Assembly: GCF_008122505.1 (NCBI RefSeq)
Contig: NZ_VSSB01000001.1
Span: 1,100,891-1,164,890 of the forward strand
Direction: 5' to 3'
DNA: 64,000 bases
Source of the DNA: Agromyces mariniharenae
Lineage (GTDB): Bacteria > Actinomycetota > Actinomycetes > Actinomycetales > Microbacteriaceae
Shown piece after piece: positions 23,637-34,875 of this stretch. A program made the translations under genes and the position numbers. The notes below the pieces were generated by a model, which was not told the DNA's origin, did not search any database, and worked only from the letters and a program-made list of their open reading frames with translations. The stretch's first letter is position 1. The number at the start of each line of letters is the position of its first letter.

Positions 23637-25184
23637 TCAGTCCTCGGCGACCGCCCGCGAGAGGGTCTCACCGCGGAAGAACGCGGGACGCTTTCGCCAC
23701 TGCCACAGCATGATCACCACGCCCGAGAGCAGCACTACCATGCCGAGCACGAACACCAGCCCGAGGCCGAAGACGTGCGAGCCGCTGCCGTACTCGGGGT
23801 CCATGCTGTCGATCAGCGTCGTGAAGAACAGCACGCCGAGGATCACGCCGCCCACGAGCGGGAACAGCAGCGTGAAGAAGAAGTTCCGCACCGAGCGCCA
23901 CCACAGCTTCCGGAAGAACCACACGCACGCGAATGCCGTGATGCCGTAGTAGAAGCAGATCATCATGCCGAGCGCGGTGATGGTGTCCCAGAGCACGTTC
24001 TCGCTCACGAACCGCATGACGGCGTAGAACACGGATGCCACGACGGCCGACACGATCGTCGCGTACCCGGGCGTGAAGAACCGGGGGCTGACCTTCGCGA
24101 ACTGCTCGGGCAGGGCGCCGTAGTGGCCCATGGCGAGGAGCGTGCGCGCGGGCGACACGAAGGTCGACTGCAGCGACGAGGCCGAGCTCGTCAGCACGGC
24201 GAGCGACACGAGCACCGCGAGCGGGCCGAGGATCGGGCCGGCGAGGTGGAAGAACACGTTGTCCTGGATCTCGGGGTTGCCGAGCCCGTACTCGCCGTCG
24301 CCGACGCCCGCGTAGGCGATGAGCGACACCGCGATGAGCAGGTAGAGCACCACGATGGTGACGACCGTGATGGTCGCCGCGCGACCGGGCGTCTTGGCCG
24401 AGCCCTTGGTCTCCTCGTTCATGGTGAGGGTGACGTCCCAGCCCCAGAAGATGAAGATCGAGAGCGACAGGCCCGCCGCGAACGCCGAGAACGACTCGAC
24501 CGCGAACGGGTTGAACCAGCTGAGCTCGATGGGCGTCGCGTCGAACGCGTTGCCGTTGGCCACCTCGACGAGCGCGGCGACCGAGAACAGCACGAGCACG
24601 GCGACCTGGAAGCCGACGAGCCAGTACTGCAGCTTCTGCGTGGTCTGCATGTCGCGGTACGACACCCACGTCGCGCCGAGCACGAAGAGCAGGCAGACGC
24701 CCACGTTGATGAACGGGTTCGCGGCGAGGTCGGCGATCTCGGGATTGCCCGACGCCTGCGAGATGAGCAGGAACAGGAAGTCCACCGCGATGCCCGCGAG
24801 GTTCGAGAGCACGAGGATCGTCGCGGCGACGAGGCCCCAGCCGGCCATCCAGCCGATCCACGGGCCGAAGGCGCGCGTCGCCCACGTGAACGACGTGCCC
24901 GAGTCGGGCATCCGCCTGTTCAGCTCGCGGTAGCCGAAGGCGACGAGCAGCATCGGGATGAACCCGACGAGGATGATCGCGGGCACCTGCTCGCCCACTT
25001 CCGACACCGTCGGGCCGAGGGCCGCGGTGAGCGTGTAGGCGGGCGCGATGCACGAGATGCCGATGACGATCGCGCCGATGAGGCCGACCGACCCGGCCGA
25101 GAGGCCCTTCTTCGTGATGCCGTGGTCGGCGCCGTCGACCGCGGAGGTCGCCTCGGTGAGCGGGGGCTGGTTCGATTGCGTCAT
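23637..25184 (-). CDS. APC-family amino acid/amine permease
   Basis: 515 residues, about 12 hydrophobic helices. The first is preceded by KKGLSAGSVGLIGAIVIGISCIAPAYTLTA, a hallmark of the APC superfamily; later ATRAFGPWIGWMAGWG is typical of the eukaryotic-like/YfnA-GabP branch. Last gene of the minus-strand amine operon, 11 bp after the Usp gene, so its likely cargo is an amine, GABA or amino acid fed to the oxidase. ATG 25184 gives an N-terminus with a normal cytoplasmic tail. It faces a strong terminator beyond its stop. Confidence 0.9.
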   Translation of the reverse strand: MTQSNQPPLTEATSAVDGADHGITKKGLSAGSVGLIGAIVIGISCIAPAYTLTAALGPTVSEVGEQVPAIILVGFIPMLLVAFGYRELNRRMPDSGTSFTWATRAFGPWIGWMAGWGLVAATILVLSNLAGIAVDFLFLLISQASGNPEIADLAANPFINVGVCLLFVLGATWVSYRDMQTTQKLQYWLVGFQVAVLVLFSVAALVEVANGNAFDATPIELSWFNPFAVESFSAFAAGLSLSIFIFWGWDVTLTMNEETKGSAKTPGRAATITVVTIVVLYLLIAVSLIAYAGVGDGEYGLGNPEIQDNVFFHLAGPILGPLAVLVSLAVLTSSASSLQSTFVSPARTLLAMGHYGALPEQFAKVSPRFFTPGYATIVSAVVASVFYAVMRFVSENVLWDTITALGMMICFYYGITAFACVWFFRKLWWRSVRNFFFTLLFPLVGGVILGVLFFTTLIDSMDPEYGSGSHVFGLGLVFVLGMVVLLSGVVIMLWQWRKRPAFFRGETLSRAVAED

Positions 25185-25195
25185 TGCGATGTCTT

Positions 25196-26068
25196 TCAGG
25201 CGGTGGTGCGCGGCACGACGATCATGGGCACCGGCAGCTCGCGCAGCATCTTCGCCGCCGTCGAGCCGAGGAACAGGTGGCGCGGGGCGGCGAGGCGGCT
25301 CGAGCCGACGAGCACGAGCTCGCCGTCGTGCCAGTCGAGGCCCTGGACGGCCTCCTCGATGGTGGCGCCGGTGGCGGCGACCGCCGTGGCGTCGACGTTG
25401 GCGGGCAGCTCGCGGCGTGCGGCGGCCAGCACCTCGTCGGCGTGCACGGCTCCCGTGAGCTCGACGAGTCCCTCGTCGAGGCCTGCGGGCAGGTCGATGG
25501 GCACGAGCGACACGAGGCGCAGCGGCGCGTGCGTGGCGCGGGCCAGGCGCACGGATGCCTCGAGCAGCGCGTCCGCGCCGGGGCGCGTGCCGATCGCGGC
25601 GGTCACGCGCGTGACGCCCTGGGTCACCGGCACGTCGCGCTGGCCGACGGGCGCGAGCGCGACCGGGACATCCGACGAGTGCAGCAGCTCGTTCGCCACC
25701 GAGCCGATGCGCGACCGGCCGAGGAGGCCCCCGCGAGCCGCGCCCACGACGATGAGCGACGCGCCGAACTCGTGCGCCGCGGCGATGAGGCCCTCGGCGA
25801 ACGACTCCGCGTAGCGCACGTGCAGCGACTGCACGACGTCCTCGTCGTCGAGCGATTCGGATGCCTCGGCCAGCCACTCGCGCGACTGCCCCTTGAGGTA
25901 CCGCTCGTACCCGGTGTCGGTGGGCACGGTGCTGTTGTGCGCCTCGCTGGGCAGCACCATCACGACGTCGAGGATCGCCTCGCTCGCCCGCGCGATGCGG
26001 GTGCCGAGGGCGAGCGCGTCGGCGCCGGAGTCGTTCGCCGTGTAGCCGACGACGATGCGTCCGTTCAC
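25196..26068 (-). CDS. Double universal stress protein (UspA tandem)
   Basis: 290 residues with two Usp folds (~1-145 and ~150-290). Each has the nucleotide-loop pattern G-x2-G-x9-G-S/T: VVGAARGGLLGRSRIGSVANEL in the first half and LVGSSRLAAPRHLFLGSTAAKML in the second. Tandem Usp proteins that bind ATP are common in actinobacteria. Start GTG 26068 overlaps the amine-oxidase stop (GTGA), so it is a true member of this operon. Its role may be to tune the catabolic unit by energy state or to protect against H2O2 and aldehydes made by the oxidase (inference). Confidence 0.9.
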   Translation of the reverse strand: MNGRIVVGYTANDSGADALALGTRIARASEAILDVVMVLPSEAHNSTVPTDTGYERYLKGQSREWLAEASESLDDEDVVQSLHVRYAESFAEGLIAAAHEFGASLIVVGAARGGLLGRSRIGSVANELLHSSDVPVALAPVGQRDVPVTQGVTRVTAAIGTRPGADALLEASVRLARATHAPLRLVSLVPIDLPAGLDEGLVELTGAVHADEVLAAARRELPANVDATAVAATGATIEEAVQGLDWHDGELVLVGSSRLAAPRHLFLGSTAAKMLRELPVPMIVVPRTTA

Positions 26069-27447
26069 GATGCCGCGCGCAGCTCGTCGGCGGCCAGGAT
26101 CTCGTCGGCGACCTCGCGGCCGACCCGGATCGCACCGTCGACGTGCTGGTACCCCTTGCCCGCCATGTCGCTGCACGAGAAGTGGATGGGCCCGACGGGC
26201 GTGCGCAGGTCGGCGCCGTAGCGCGCGAGGCCGCCCATGTCGAAGCTCGCGGCGTAGGCGCCGCGCGTCCACTCCTCCGAGCCCCAGTCGCTCTCGTAGT
26301 AGACCACCGGATGCTTCGCCTGCTCGCCGTAGTAGTGCGACATCGACTCGAGGATCCGGGCCTTGCGCTCCTCGGCGCTCAGCGAGAAGACGCCGTCGGC
26401 CTCCTCGTCCGCGACGAAGCCCACGAGCGTGCCGCGGGGGTCCTCGTGGTTGGTGTTGTCGTATGCCTCGTGCACGAGCTCGTAGGGGCTGAACGCGGTG
26501 CCGCTCAGTCCGTCGGCGCGCCAGAACGGCGTCTCGTAGACGGCGTGCACCTTGATGACGAAGCCCATCGAGAGGTGCTGGTGCAGCTGCTGCTGCCGGC
26601 GCGGCAGCGGCGGGTCGTACGAGATGCGCGAGATGAGGATCGGCGGGACCGCGAGGATGACGTGCCGGGCGTGCACCTCGAGCTGGTCGGTCACCGCGAC
26701 GACGCCGCGCTCCGGGGCATCGGGGTGCCAACGGAGCGTGCGGACCGCCTGGCCCAGCCGCACCGCGCCGCCGAGCCGCTCGGCGAGCAGCAGCGGGACC
26801 TGCTGCAGGCCGCCGACGACGCGGCGGTCGAGGATGAAGTCCGCGTCGACGAGGTTCGAGAACGAGCCGGCCGAGGCGGCCATGAGCAGGGCCTGCAGCG
26901 CGGAGAACGCGTGCGCGGGCTTCGTGAGCATGGCGCCCGCGATGAACATGCCGATGTTCTCGCGCGCCTCCTCGTCGTCGGTCTGCGTCTCGAGCCAGCG
27001 TGCGAACGAGGTCTCGTCGAGGTCCTTCGCCTGCGGGTGGTCCCACGGGCGCTCGGGGTCGATCTGCGCGACGAGCGCGTCGAGCTTGTCGATGAGCGAG
27101 ACGATCTCCTGCTCCGTCGCCGGCGGCACCGGGAAGATCTCGCCCTCGAACTTGCGGAGCTCGCCCTCGGGGCCGATGTAGACGTTCACGCCCTCGCGGT
27201 AGCGCGGGTACGTCTCGAGCCCGAGCTCGTCGAGCGTCTCGATGAGCGCGTCCTGGTCGGGCGAGACCCACTGGCCGCCGATCTCGAGCATGGCGCCGTC
27301 GACGTCGTCGGTCCAGAGGCGGCCTCCGGCGCGGTCCCGAGCCTCCAGCACGACGACCCGGCGGCCGGCGTCCTTCAGTCGGTTGGCCGCGGTGAGCCCG
27401 GATGCCCCGGCGCCCACGACGACGACGTCGCAGTCGATGCGTTCCAT
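26065..27447 (-). CDS. Flavin amine oxidase, putrescine/monoamine oxidase type
   Basis: 460 residues. Rossmann motif VVVVGAGASGLTAANRLKDAG (~8-28) with the acidic residue in LEARDRAGGRLWT, then the substrate/FAD core and the C-terminal FAD contact GKGYQHVDGAIRVGREVADEIL. Length and the IGGQWVSPDQD segment fit bacterial putrescine oxidase and monoamine oxidase (Kocuria/Rhodococcus-like). It would oxidise a primary amine to the aldehyde with O2, giving H2O2 and ammonia. Context (aldehyde dehydrogenase, GABA transaminase, permease) favours putrescine, but tyramine or other amines cannot be excluded. 17 bp after gabD. Confidence 0.9.
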   Translation of the reverse strand: MERIDCDVVVVGAGASGLTAANRLKDAGRRVVVLEARDRAGGRLWTDDVDGAMLEIGGQWVSPDQDALIETLDELGLETYPRYREGVNVYIGPEGELRKFEGEIFPVPPATEQEIVSLIDKLDALVAQIDPERPWDHPQAKDLDETSFARWLETQTDDEEARENIGMFIAGAMLTKPAHAFSALQALLMAASAGSFSNLVDADFILDRRVVGGLQQVPLLLAERLGGAVRLGQAVRTLRWHPDAPERGVVAVTDQLEVHARHVILAVPPILISRISYDPPLPRRQQQLHQHLSMGFVIKVHAVYETPFWRADGLSGTAFSPYELVHEAYDNTNHEDPRGTLVGFVADEEADGVFSLSAEERKARILESMSHYYGEQAKHPVVYYESDWGSEEWTRGAYAASFDMGGLARYGADLRTPVGPIHFSCSDMAGKGYQHVDGAIRVGREVADEILAADELRAAS

Positions 27448-27464
27448 GATGTGGTCAGTCCTTC

Positions 27465-28934
27465 TCAGCTCACCGGGATGAGCGTGTACTTGGTGTCGAG
27501 GTACTCGTGGATGCCCTCGAGGCCGCCCTCGCGGCCGATGCCCGACTGCTTCACGCCGCCGAACGGCGCGGCTGCGTTCGACACGAGGCCCGTGTTGAGG
27601 CCCATCATGCCCGTGGCGAGGCGGTCGATCAGGCGGTGGCCGCGAGCGAGGTCCTGCGTGAACACGTACGACACGAGGCCGTACTCGGTGCCGTTGGCGA
27701 GGCGCACCGCCTCGTCCTCGTTCGCGAAGGTGGTGATGCCGAGGACCGGCCCGAAGATCTCCTCCTTCAGGAGGCGGCTGCCCGCCGCCACGCCCGCGAG
27801 CACGGTCGGCGCGTAGAACGTGCCGTCGCCGTCGATGCGGGTGCCGCCCGTGAGCACGGTGGCGCCGCGGCCGACCGCGTCCTGCACGAGCGCGTCGGTC
27901 GAGTCGACCGCGTCCTGGTCGATGAGCGGGCCGATGTTCACGCCGTCCTCGGTGCCGCGGCCCACCTTCATGGCCCGCACGCGGTCGGCGACGCGCTTCG
28001 CGAACTCGTCGGCGACCGACTCGTGCACGATGAAGCGGTTCGCTGCGGTGCACGCCTGGCCGATGTTGCGGAACTTCGCGATCATCGCGCCGTCGACCGC
28101 CTTGTCGAGGTCGGCGTCCTCGAAGATCACGAACGGCGCGTTGCCGCCGAGCTCCATCGAGGTGCGCAGGATGCCGAGGGCCGACTGCTCGAGGAGCTTG
28201 CGGCCGACCTCGGTCGAGCCCGTGAACGACAGCTTGCGCAGGCGCGGGTCGGCGATGATCGGGGCCGACAGCGCCGATGACTTCGAGGTCGTGACGACGT
28301 TGACGACGCCCTTCGGCAGCCCGACCTCCTCGAGCAGCTGCACGAACGCGATGGTCGTGAGCGGCGTGAGGGCCGGCGGCTTGATGACGACGGTGCAGCC
28401 CGCGGCGAGCGCGGGGGCGATCTTGCGGGTCGCCATCGCGAGCGGGAAGTTCCACGGCGTGATGAAGAACGACGGGCCGACGGGGCGCTGCGACACGATC
28501 ATGCGGCCCGTGCCCTCGGGGTTGAGCCCGTAGCGGCCCGAGATGCGCACGGCCTCCTCACTGAACCAGCGCAGGAACTCGCCGCCGTAGGCGACCTCGC
28601 CGCGCGCCTCGGCGAGCGGCTTGCCCATCTCGAGCGTCATGAGGAGGGCGAAGTCCTCCTTCCGCGCCATGAGGGTGTCGAACGCCCGGCGCAGCAGCTC
28701 GCCGCGCTCGCGGGGTGCGGTCGCGGCCCACGCGTCCTGCGCGGCCACGGCGGCGTCGAGCGCGCGGATGCCGTCGGCCGGCGAGGCATCCGCGATCTCC
28801 TTGATCGTGTCGCCGGTCGACGGGTCGGTGACGGCGAGCGTGCGCCCGCCCTCCGCCTCGACCCACTCGCCGCCGATGAAGAGGCGGTCGGCGACCCGGT
28901 CGAGGATCGTCGTCTCAAGCATGGTGTCGGTCAT
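27465..28934 (-). CDS. gabD: Aldehyde dehydrogenase, succinate-semialdehyde/aminobutyraldehyde type
   Basis: 489 residues with the full ALDH signature: FFITPWNFPLAMATRKIAPALAAG, the cofactor Lys in VVIKPPALTP, FTGSTEVG, the general base in MELGGNAPFV (~258) and the nucleophile Cys in FRNIGQACTAANRF (~292). The N-x-C set and overall pattern are closest to GabD (NADP-dependent succinate-semialdehyde dehydrogenase). In this operon it could act on succinate semialdehyde from GabT and also on 4-aminobutyraldehyde from the oxidase; no separate second ALDH is present. ATG 28934; 45-bp gap to the gene before it. Confidence 0.9.
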   Translation of the reverse strand: MTDTMLETTILDRVADRLFIGGEWVEAEGGRTLAVTDPSTGDTIKEIADASPADGIRALDAAVAAQDAWAATAPRERGELLRRAFDTLMARKEDFALLMTLEMGKPLAEARGEVAYGGEFLRWFSEEAVRISGRYGLNPEGTGRMIVSQRPVGPSFFITPWNFPLAMATRKIAPALAAGCTVVIKPPALTPLTTIAFVQLLEEVGLPKGVVNVVTTSKSSALSAPIIADPRLRKLSFTGSTEVGRKLLEQSALGILRTSMELGGNAPFVIFEDADLDKAVDGAMIAKFRNIGQACTAANRFIVHESVADEFAKRVADRVRAMKVGRGTEDGVNIGPLIDQDAVDSTDALVQDAVGRGATVLTGGTRIDGDGTFYAPTVLAGVAAGSRLLKEEIFGPVLGITTFANEDEAVRLANGTEYGLVSYVFTQDLARGHRLIDRLATGMMGLNTGLVSNAAAPFGGVKQSGIGREGGLEGIHEYLDTKYTLIPVS

Positions 28935-28979
28935 TCTGGTTCCGTTTCGTGTATGCCGGCCGGTGGGAGTGGTGCCCGA

Positions 28980-30286
<1,307 letters not shown>

Positions 30287-30290
<4 letters not shown>

Positions 30291-31645
30291 GCGTTCTTCA
30301 GTCCTTCCGCGACGACCGCGAGGCCGTCGATGAGCAGTTCGTCGGAGATGGTGAGCGGGGGCAGGAAGCGGATCACGTTGCCGTAGGTGCCGCAGGTCAG
30401 CACGATGACGCCGTGCGCATGGGCGTACGCGGCGACCTTCGAGGTCAGCGCCGCGTCGGGCGCGCCCGTGGCGGGGTCGACGAGCTCGATGGCGACCATC
30501 GCGCCGCGGCCGCGGACGTCGCCGATACGAGGATCGGCCGTGCGCAGCGCGTTCAGCCGGCCGAGGAGCACCGCGCCGATCTCGCGGGCGCGCTCGATGA
30601 GGCCGTCCTCCTCGTACGACTCGATCGTGGCGAGCGCGGCGGCGCAGGCGAGCGGGTTGCCGCCGTAGGTTCCGCCGAGGCCGCCGGCCATGGCGGAGTC
30701 CATGATCTCGGCGCGGCCGGTGACCGCCGACAGCGGCAGGCCGCCCGCGATGCCCTTCGCCGTGACGACGAGGTCGGGCACGATGCCCTCGTGGTCGCTC
30801 GCGAACCAGGCGCCCGTGCGGCCGAAGCCGGTCTGCACCTCGTCGGCGATGAACACGACGTCGTTCTCGTTCGCCCACTTCACGAGCGCGGGCAGGAAGC
30901 CCTGGGCCGGCACGATGAAGCCGCCCTCGCCCTGGATGGGCTCGATGATGATCGCCGCGAGGTTCTCGACGCCGACCTGCTTCTCGATCTGCAGGATGGC
31001 GCGGGCCGCCGCCTCGGCGCCCGTCAGGCCGCCGTCGCGGAACGGGTACGAGAGGGGCGCGCGGTAGACCTCCGATGCGAACGGGCCGAAACCGCTCTTG
31101 TAGGGGATGTTCTTCGCCGTGAGGCCCATGGTGAGGTTGGTGCGGCCGTGGTAGGCGTGGTCGAATGCGACGACGGCCTGGCGCTTGGTGTGGTGGCGCG
31201 CGATCTTCACCGCGTTCTCGACGGCCTCGGCGCCCGAGTTGAACAGCGCCGAGCGCTTGGCGAAGTCGCCCGGGGTGAGCTCGTTGAGCTTCTCGGCGAC
31301 GTCGACGTAGCCCTCGTAGGGCGCGACGGTGAAGCACGTGTGCGTGAACGCGTTGAGCTGCGCGGCGACGGCCTCGACCACGCGGGGGTTCGAGTTGCCG
31401 ACGCCGGTGACGGCGATGCCCGAGCCGAGGTCGATGAGCGAGTTGCCGTCGGCGTCGACGACGACCCCTCCGCCTGCGGCGACGACCGAGACGGGGATGG
31501 TGGTGCCGACGCCCTTGGCGACGGCCTCCGCCTTGCGGGCCATGAGCTCCTGCGAGCGGGGGCCGGGGATGGCGGTGACGAGGCGGCGCTCCTGCGCGAG
31601 GGCCGGTCCTCCGGCGACGATGGCCGGGGTGTCGACGAGGGTCAT
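30287..31645 (-). CDS. gabT: 4-aminobutyrate aminotransferase
   Basis: About 452 residues, class III PLP aminotransferase. Visible: RSALFNSGAEAVENAVKIAR (cofactor phosphate site), DHAYHGRTNLTM, IIEPIQGEGGF, FIADEVQTGFGRTG (Asp for pyridine N) and PLP Lys in VVTAKGIAGGLPLSA. These are typical for GabT. It converts GABA + 2-oxoglutarate to succinate semialdehyde + glutamate. ATG 31645 has GGAG 7 nt upstream; a longer start at 31690 lacks a clear ribosome site. First gene of the six-gene operon, divergent from the PucR regulator with 131 bp between the starts. Confidence 0.93.
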
Positions 31646-31724
31646 GGTCTGCTCCGATGCAAGGGTGACGACGGTGGCGATGCCGCCCATGCTAGGTCGA
31701 CGGCCACGGATGCCTCAGCGCCCG

Positions 31725-31744
31725 CGTGTACACTCGGGTGCACG
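31725..31744. promoter_or_regulatory. Imperfect palindrome in the gabT/pucR divergent promoter region
   Basis: CGTGTACACTCGGGTGCACG is a partial dyad (half-sites CGTGTACAC and its loose complement GGGTGCACG; 7 of 10 positions match) and contains the perfect 8-mer GTGTACAC. It overlaps TACACT (31729-31734), a fair -10 box for the PucR gene. On the other strand TAGCAT (31691-31696) is a candidate gabT -10 box. Likely PucR binding region; by-eye inference. Confidence 0.45.
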
Positions 31745-31776
31745 TCGCTCGACACCGCGTACAAGGAGAGGCACCC

Positions 31777-33327
31777 ATGCAGCCGACCGTGCGCACGCTG
31801 CTCGACCGGCCCGAGCTGGGGCTGGCGCTGCTCACCCCGCCCGCCTCGCTGCCGCCGGAGGCGCTCGACGCGGCCGTCGTGTGGGCGCACTCGTCCGACC
31901 TCGTCGACCCCGCGCCGTTCCTCGACGCGGGGCACGTGCTGCTCACCACGGGCACGCAGTTCGAGCGGGCCGAGGCCGACGAGCCCGACTTCGCCGACGC
32001 CTACGTTCGGCGCCTCCTCGAGACCGGCATCGCCGCGCTCGGCTTCGGCACCGAGGTGATCCGCGCTGGCACGCCCGACGCGCTCGTCGACGCCTGCGCG
32101 CGGCAGGGCCTCCCCCTCTTCGAGGTGCCCTACCGCACGCCGTTCATCGCGATCGCGCGCCTCGTCGCCGACCTCCTCGCCGAGGACGCCTATGCCCGCC
32201 AGGCCTGGGCGCTCGCCGCGCAGCGGGCGATCTCGCTCGCGGCGCTCCGGCCCGACGGCCTGTCGGCGACGCTCGGCGAGCTCTCGCATCGCCTCGACGC
32301 CTGGGTCGGGCTCATCGACGCCGCCGGCACGCTCGACCGCGAGGCGCCCGACGGCGGACTCGAGCAGCCCGCGCTCGGCGAGGTCGTCGGCGAGGCGCGC
32401 TCCATGCTTCGCCGCGGCCAGCGCGCGAGCCGCTCGCTCGTGGCCGGCGAGTCCGTCGGCGCGCCGCAGCGCATCACGCTGCAGACGCTCGGCGGCGGCG
32501 GCGCGCTGCGCGGTGTGCTCGCCATCGGCGACTCCGCCGAGCTCGACCAGGCCGGCCGCGAGGTCGTCACGTCGGTGATCGCGCTCGCCGGCCTCGCGCT
32601 CGAGCAGAACCGCGACCTCGACCGCGCCCGCGGCCACCTGCGCACCGGGCTGCTCCGCGGCATCCTCGCGGGCGACACCGACCTCGCCGAACGCGTCGCG
32701 AGCGAGATGTGGGGCCCGCTGCCCGCAGCGCCGTTCCGGGTCGCGATCGCGGACGTGCCCGCCCAGCACGTCGACCGGCTCACCGAGCTGCTCGAGCTCC
32801 GCGTCGAGGAGCGCGGCGGACGCCTCTTCTTCGGACGCGACCAGGACACCGTGGTGATCCTGCTCGAGGACGCCGACACGGCGCTCGCCGACGAGGTCGC
32901 CGCCGAGTTCGAGGTGCCCGTCGGCATCTCCGACGCGGTCGCCGCCGACGCCGTGGCGCTCGCGCACGAGCAGGCGCTGCGCGCGCTCGAACGCGCCCGC
33001 GAGACGAAGGCCGGTGTCGTCGCCTTCGACGAGATCAGCCGCCAGGGCGTGCTCGCGTTCCTGGCCCGCACCGACGCGCGGGCGGTCGCCCTCGCCACGC
33101 TCGCCCCGCTCACCGAGTACGACGAGGCGCACGGCACGTCGCTCCTCGAGACCACGCGATCATGGCTCGAGCACGGCGGCCAGTTCGACGCGACCGCGCA
33201 GGCGCTCGGGGTGCACCGGCACACCGTGCGCAGCCGCGTCGCGCTCGCCGAGAAGCTGCTCGGCCGCGACCTCTCGGGGTTCCACGCGCGCGCCGACCTC
33301 TGGGCGGCGCTCCTCGCCGTCGACTGA
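31777..33327 (+). CDS. PucR-family transcriptional regulator
   Basis: 516 residues: N-terminal PucR (purine catabolism regulator-like) domain ~1-130 (begins MQPTVRTLLDRPELGLALLTPP), a GGDEF-like/GAF-like middle, and the C-terminal PucR HTH_30 (~455-510, GGQFDATAQALGVHRHTVRSRVALAEKLLGRDL). This is the architecture of PucR/CdaR regulators that control purine, polyamine and GABA use in actinobacteria. ATG 31777 follows AAGGAGAGG. Divergent from the amine operon, so it is its probable activator. The inducer is not known. Confidence 0.93.
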   Translation: MQPTVRTLLDRPELGLALLTPPASLPPEALDAAVVWAHSSDLVDPAPFLDAGHVLLTTGTQFERAEADEPDFADAYVRRLLETGIAALGFGTEVIRAGTPDALVDACARQGLPLFEVPYRTPFIAIARLVADLLAEDAYARQAWALAAQRAISLAALRPDGLSATLGELSHRLDAWVGLIDAAGTLDREAPDGGLEQPALGEVVGEARSMLRRGQRASRSLVAGESVGAPQRITLQTLGGGGALRGVLAIGDSAELDQAGREVVTSVIALAGLALEQNRDLDRARGHLRTGLLRGILAGDTDLAERVASEMWGPLPAAPFRVAIADVPAQHVDRLTELLELRVEERGGRLFFGRDQDTVVILLEDADTALADEVAAEFEVPVGISDAVAADAVALAHEQALRALERARETKAGVVAFDEISRQGVLAFLARTDARAVALATLAPLTEYDEAHGTSLLETTRSWLEHGGQFDATAQALGVHRHTVRSRVALAEKLLGRDLSGFHARADLWAALLAVD

Positions 33328-33329
33328 GC

Positions 33330-33361
33330 GGATGCCGCGGCCGCGCGGCCCCGCGGCATCC
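33330..33361. terminator. Bidirectional hairpin between PucR and GH1 genes
   Basis: GGATGCCGCGG (33330-33340) and CCGCGGCATCC (33351-33361) pair over 11 bp with a 10-nt GC-only loop, in the 40-bp gap between two convergent genes. The arms are the GGATGCC word that recurs through the window. Confidence 0.65.
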
Positions 33362-33367
33362 GACCGC

Positions 33368-34726
33368 TCAGCGGCGCTGCGCCGCGAGCAGCTCCCGGTA
33401 CCAGGCGAACGAGTCCTTGCGGGTGCGCTCCCCGGTCTCGAGGTCGAGGTGCACGAGGCCGAAGCGCTGCGTGTACCCGTCGGCCCACTCGAAGTTGTCG
33501 ATGAGCGACCACACGAGGTAGCCGCGCACGTCGACGCCGCGCCCGATCGCCGCGTGCACGGCCCGGATGTGCCGGTCGAGGTAGGCGATGCGCTCGGCGT
33601 CGTGCACCTGGCCGTCGACGACGACGTCGGGATACGACGCCCCGTTCTCGGTGATCACGACGGGCGGCAGGGCGTCGTCGAAGTCGGTGCGCAGCGTCAC
33701 GAGCAGTTCGGTGAGCGCCTCGGGCACGACGGGCCAGCCGAAGCCGGTCACGGGAACGCCGTCGAACTCCACGGGCTCGAAGGGCAGCCCGGCGGCCGCG
33801 AAGTCCGAGTCGGCGGATGCCCCGGCGACCCGCGTCGGGTTGTAGAAGTTCACGCCGTAGAAGTCGAGCGGTGCGGAGATCACGTCGAGGTCGCCGTCCT
33901 CGAGTCCGGGCATCCGCTCGAGGCCGAGCACCGAGAGGTCGGGGTAGCGCCCGGCGAGCACCGGGTCGGAGAAGACGCGGTTGTAGATCGCGTGGAACGC
34001 GGCGGCGGCGAACCCGTCGACCGGATCCTCGGTCGCCGGCACGACGAGCGTGTGGTTGTTCACGATGCCGACCTCGGCGTCGCCCGCCGCGCGGATCGCC
34101 CGGACGGCGAGCCCGTGGGCGAGCAGCTGGTGGTGGGCGGTCGGCAGCGCGTCGGTCATGAGCACGTGCCCCGGTGCGAGCGTGCCGAGCGCATACCCCT
34201 GCAACGTCGTCATGTTCGGCTCGTTGAGCGTGATCCAGTGGCCGACGCGATCGCCCATGCCGGCGAGCACGAGCTCGACGTAGTCCGCGAAGCGGGCGGC
34301 GGTGTCGCGGGCGAGCCAGCCGCCGGCGTCCTCGAGGGGCTGCGGCAGGTCCCAGTGGTAGAGCGTCGGCAGCGGGCGGATGCCGGCCTCGAGCAGACCG
34401 TCGACCATTCGCGCGTAGTGGTCCAGCCCGGCCGCGTTCACCGCGCCCGTGCCGTCGGGCTGCACGCGCGGCCACGCGATCGAGAAGCGGTAGTCGTCGA
34501 CGCCGAGCTCGGCGAGCAGCGCGAGGTCGTCGCGCCAGCGACGGTAGCTGTCGGCGGCCATGTCGGCGTTCGAGCCGTCGAGGATGCGTCCCGGCGTGAG
34601 GGCGAACACGTCCCAGATGGAGTGGCCGCGCCCGTCGGCGCGCGTCGAGCCCTCGACCTGGAACGCGGCGGTGGCCGCGCCCCATCGGAAGCCCGCCGGG
34701 AACGTGAGCGTGCGCGCATCGACCAT
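33368..34726 (-). CDS. GH1 beta-glucosidase/glycosidase
   Basis: 452 residues, glycoside hydrolase family 1. N-terminal signature FRWGAATAAFQVEG (~13-26), acid/base Glu169 in TLNEPNM, nucleophile Glu360 in VITENGASY, sugar-binding WSLIDNFEWADGYTQRFGLVHLD near the C-terminus. No signal peptide, so it acts in the cytosol on imported disaccharides such as cellobiose or related beta-glycosides. ATG 34726. It stands alone, without sugar transporter or LacI regulator genes next to it. Confidence 0.95.
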   Translation of the reverse strand: MVDARTLTFPAGFRWGAATAAFQVEGSTRADGRGHSIWDVFALTPGRILDGSNADMAADSYRRWRDDLALLAELGVDDYRFSIAWPRVQPDGTGAVNAAGLDHYARMVDGLLEAGIRPLPTLYHWDLPQPLEDAGGWLARDTAARFADYVELVLAGMGDRVGHWITLNEPNMTTLQGYALGTLAPGHVLMTDALPTAHHQLLAHGLAVRAIRAAGDAEVGIVNNHTLVVPATEDPVDGFAAAAFHAIYNRVFSDPVLAGRYPDLSVLGLERMPGLEDGDLDVISAPLDFYGVNFYNPTRVAGASADSDFAAAGLPFEPVEFDGVPVTGFGWPVVPEALTELLVTLRTDFDDALPPVVITENGASYPDVVVDGQVHDAERIAYLDRHIRAVHAAIGRGVDVRGYLVWSLIDNFEWADGYTQRFGLVHLDLETGERTRKDSFAWYRELLAAQRR

Positions 34727-34875
34727 GGGAACCTCGCCGTCGTGGAGCCGTGGAAGTGGGACAGATGACCCACTCCGCCCACCCTAGCCGCCCGGTGCGC
34801 TCGGCGGGAGGGGCATTCCGTCCCTTCCGCGCCGACGGGCCCCGGCGTACGCTGGAACGACCGGAGGGAGCAACG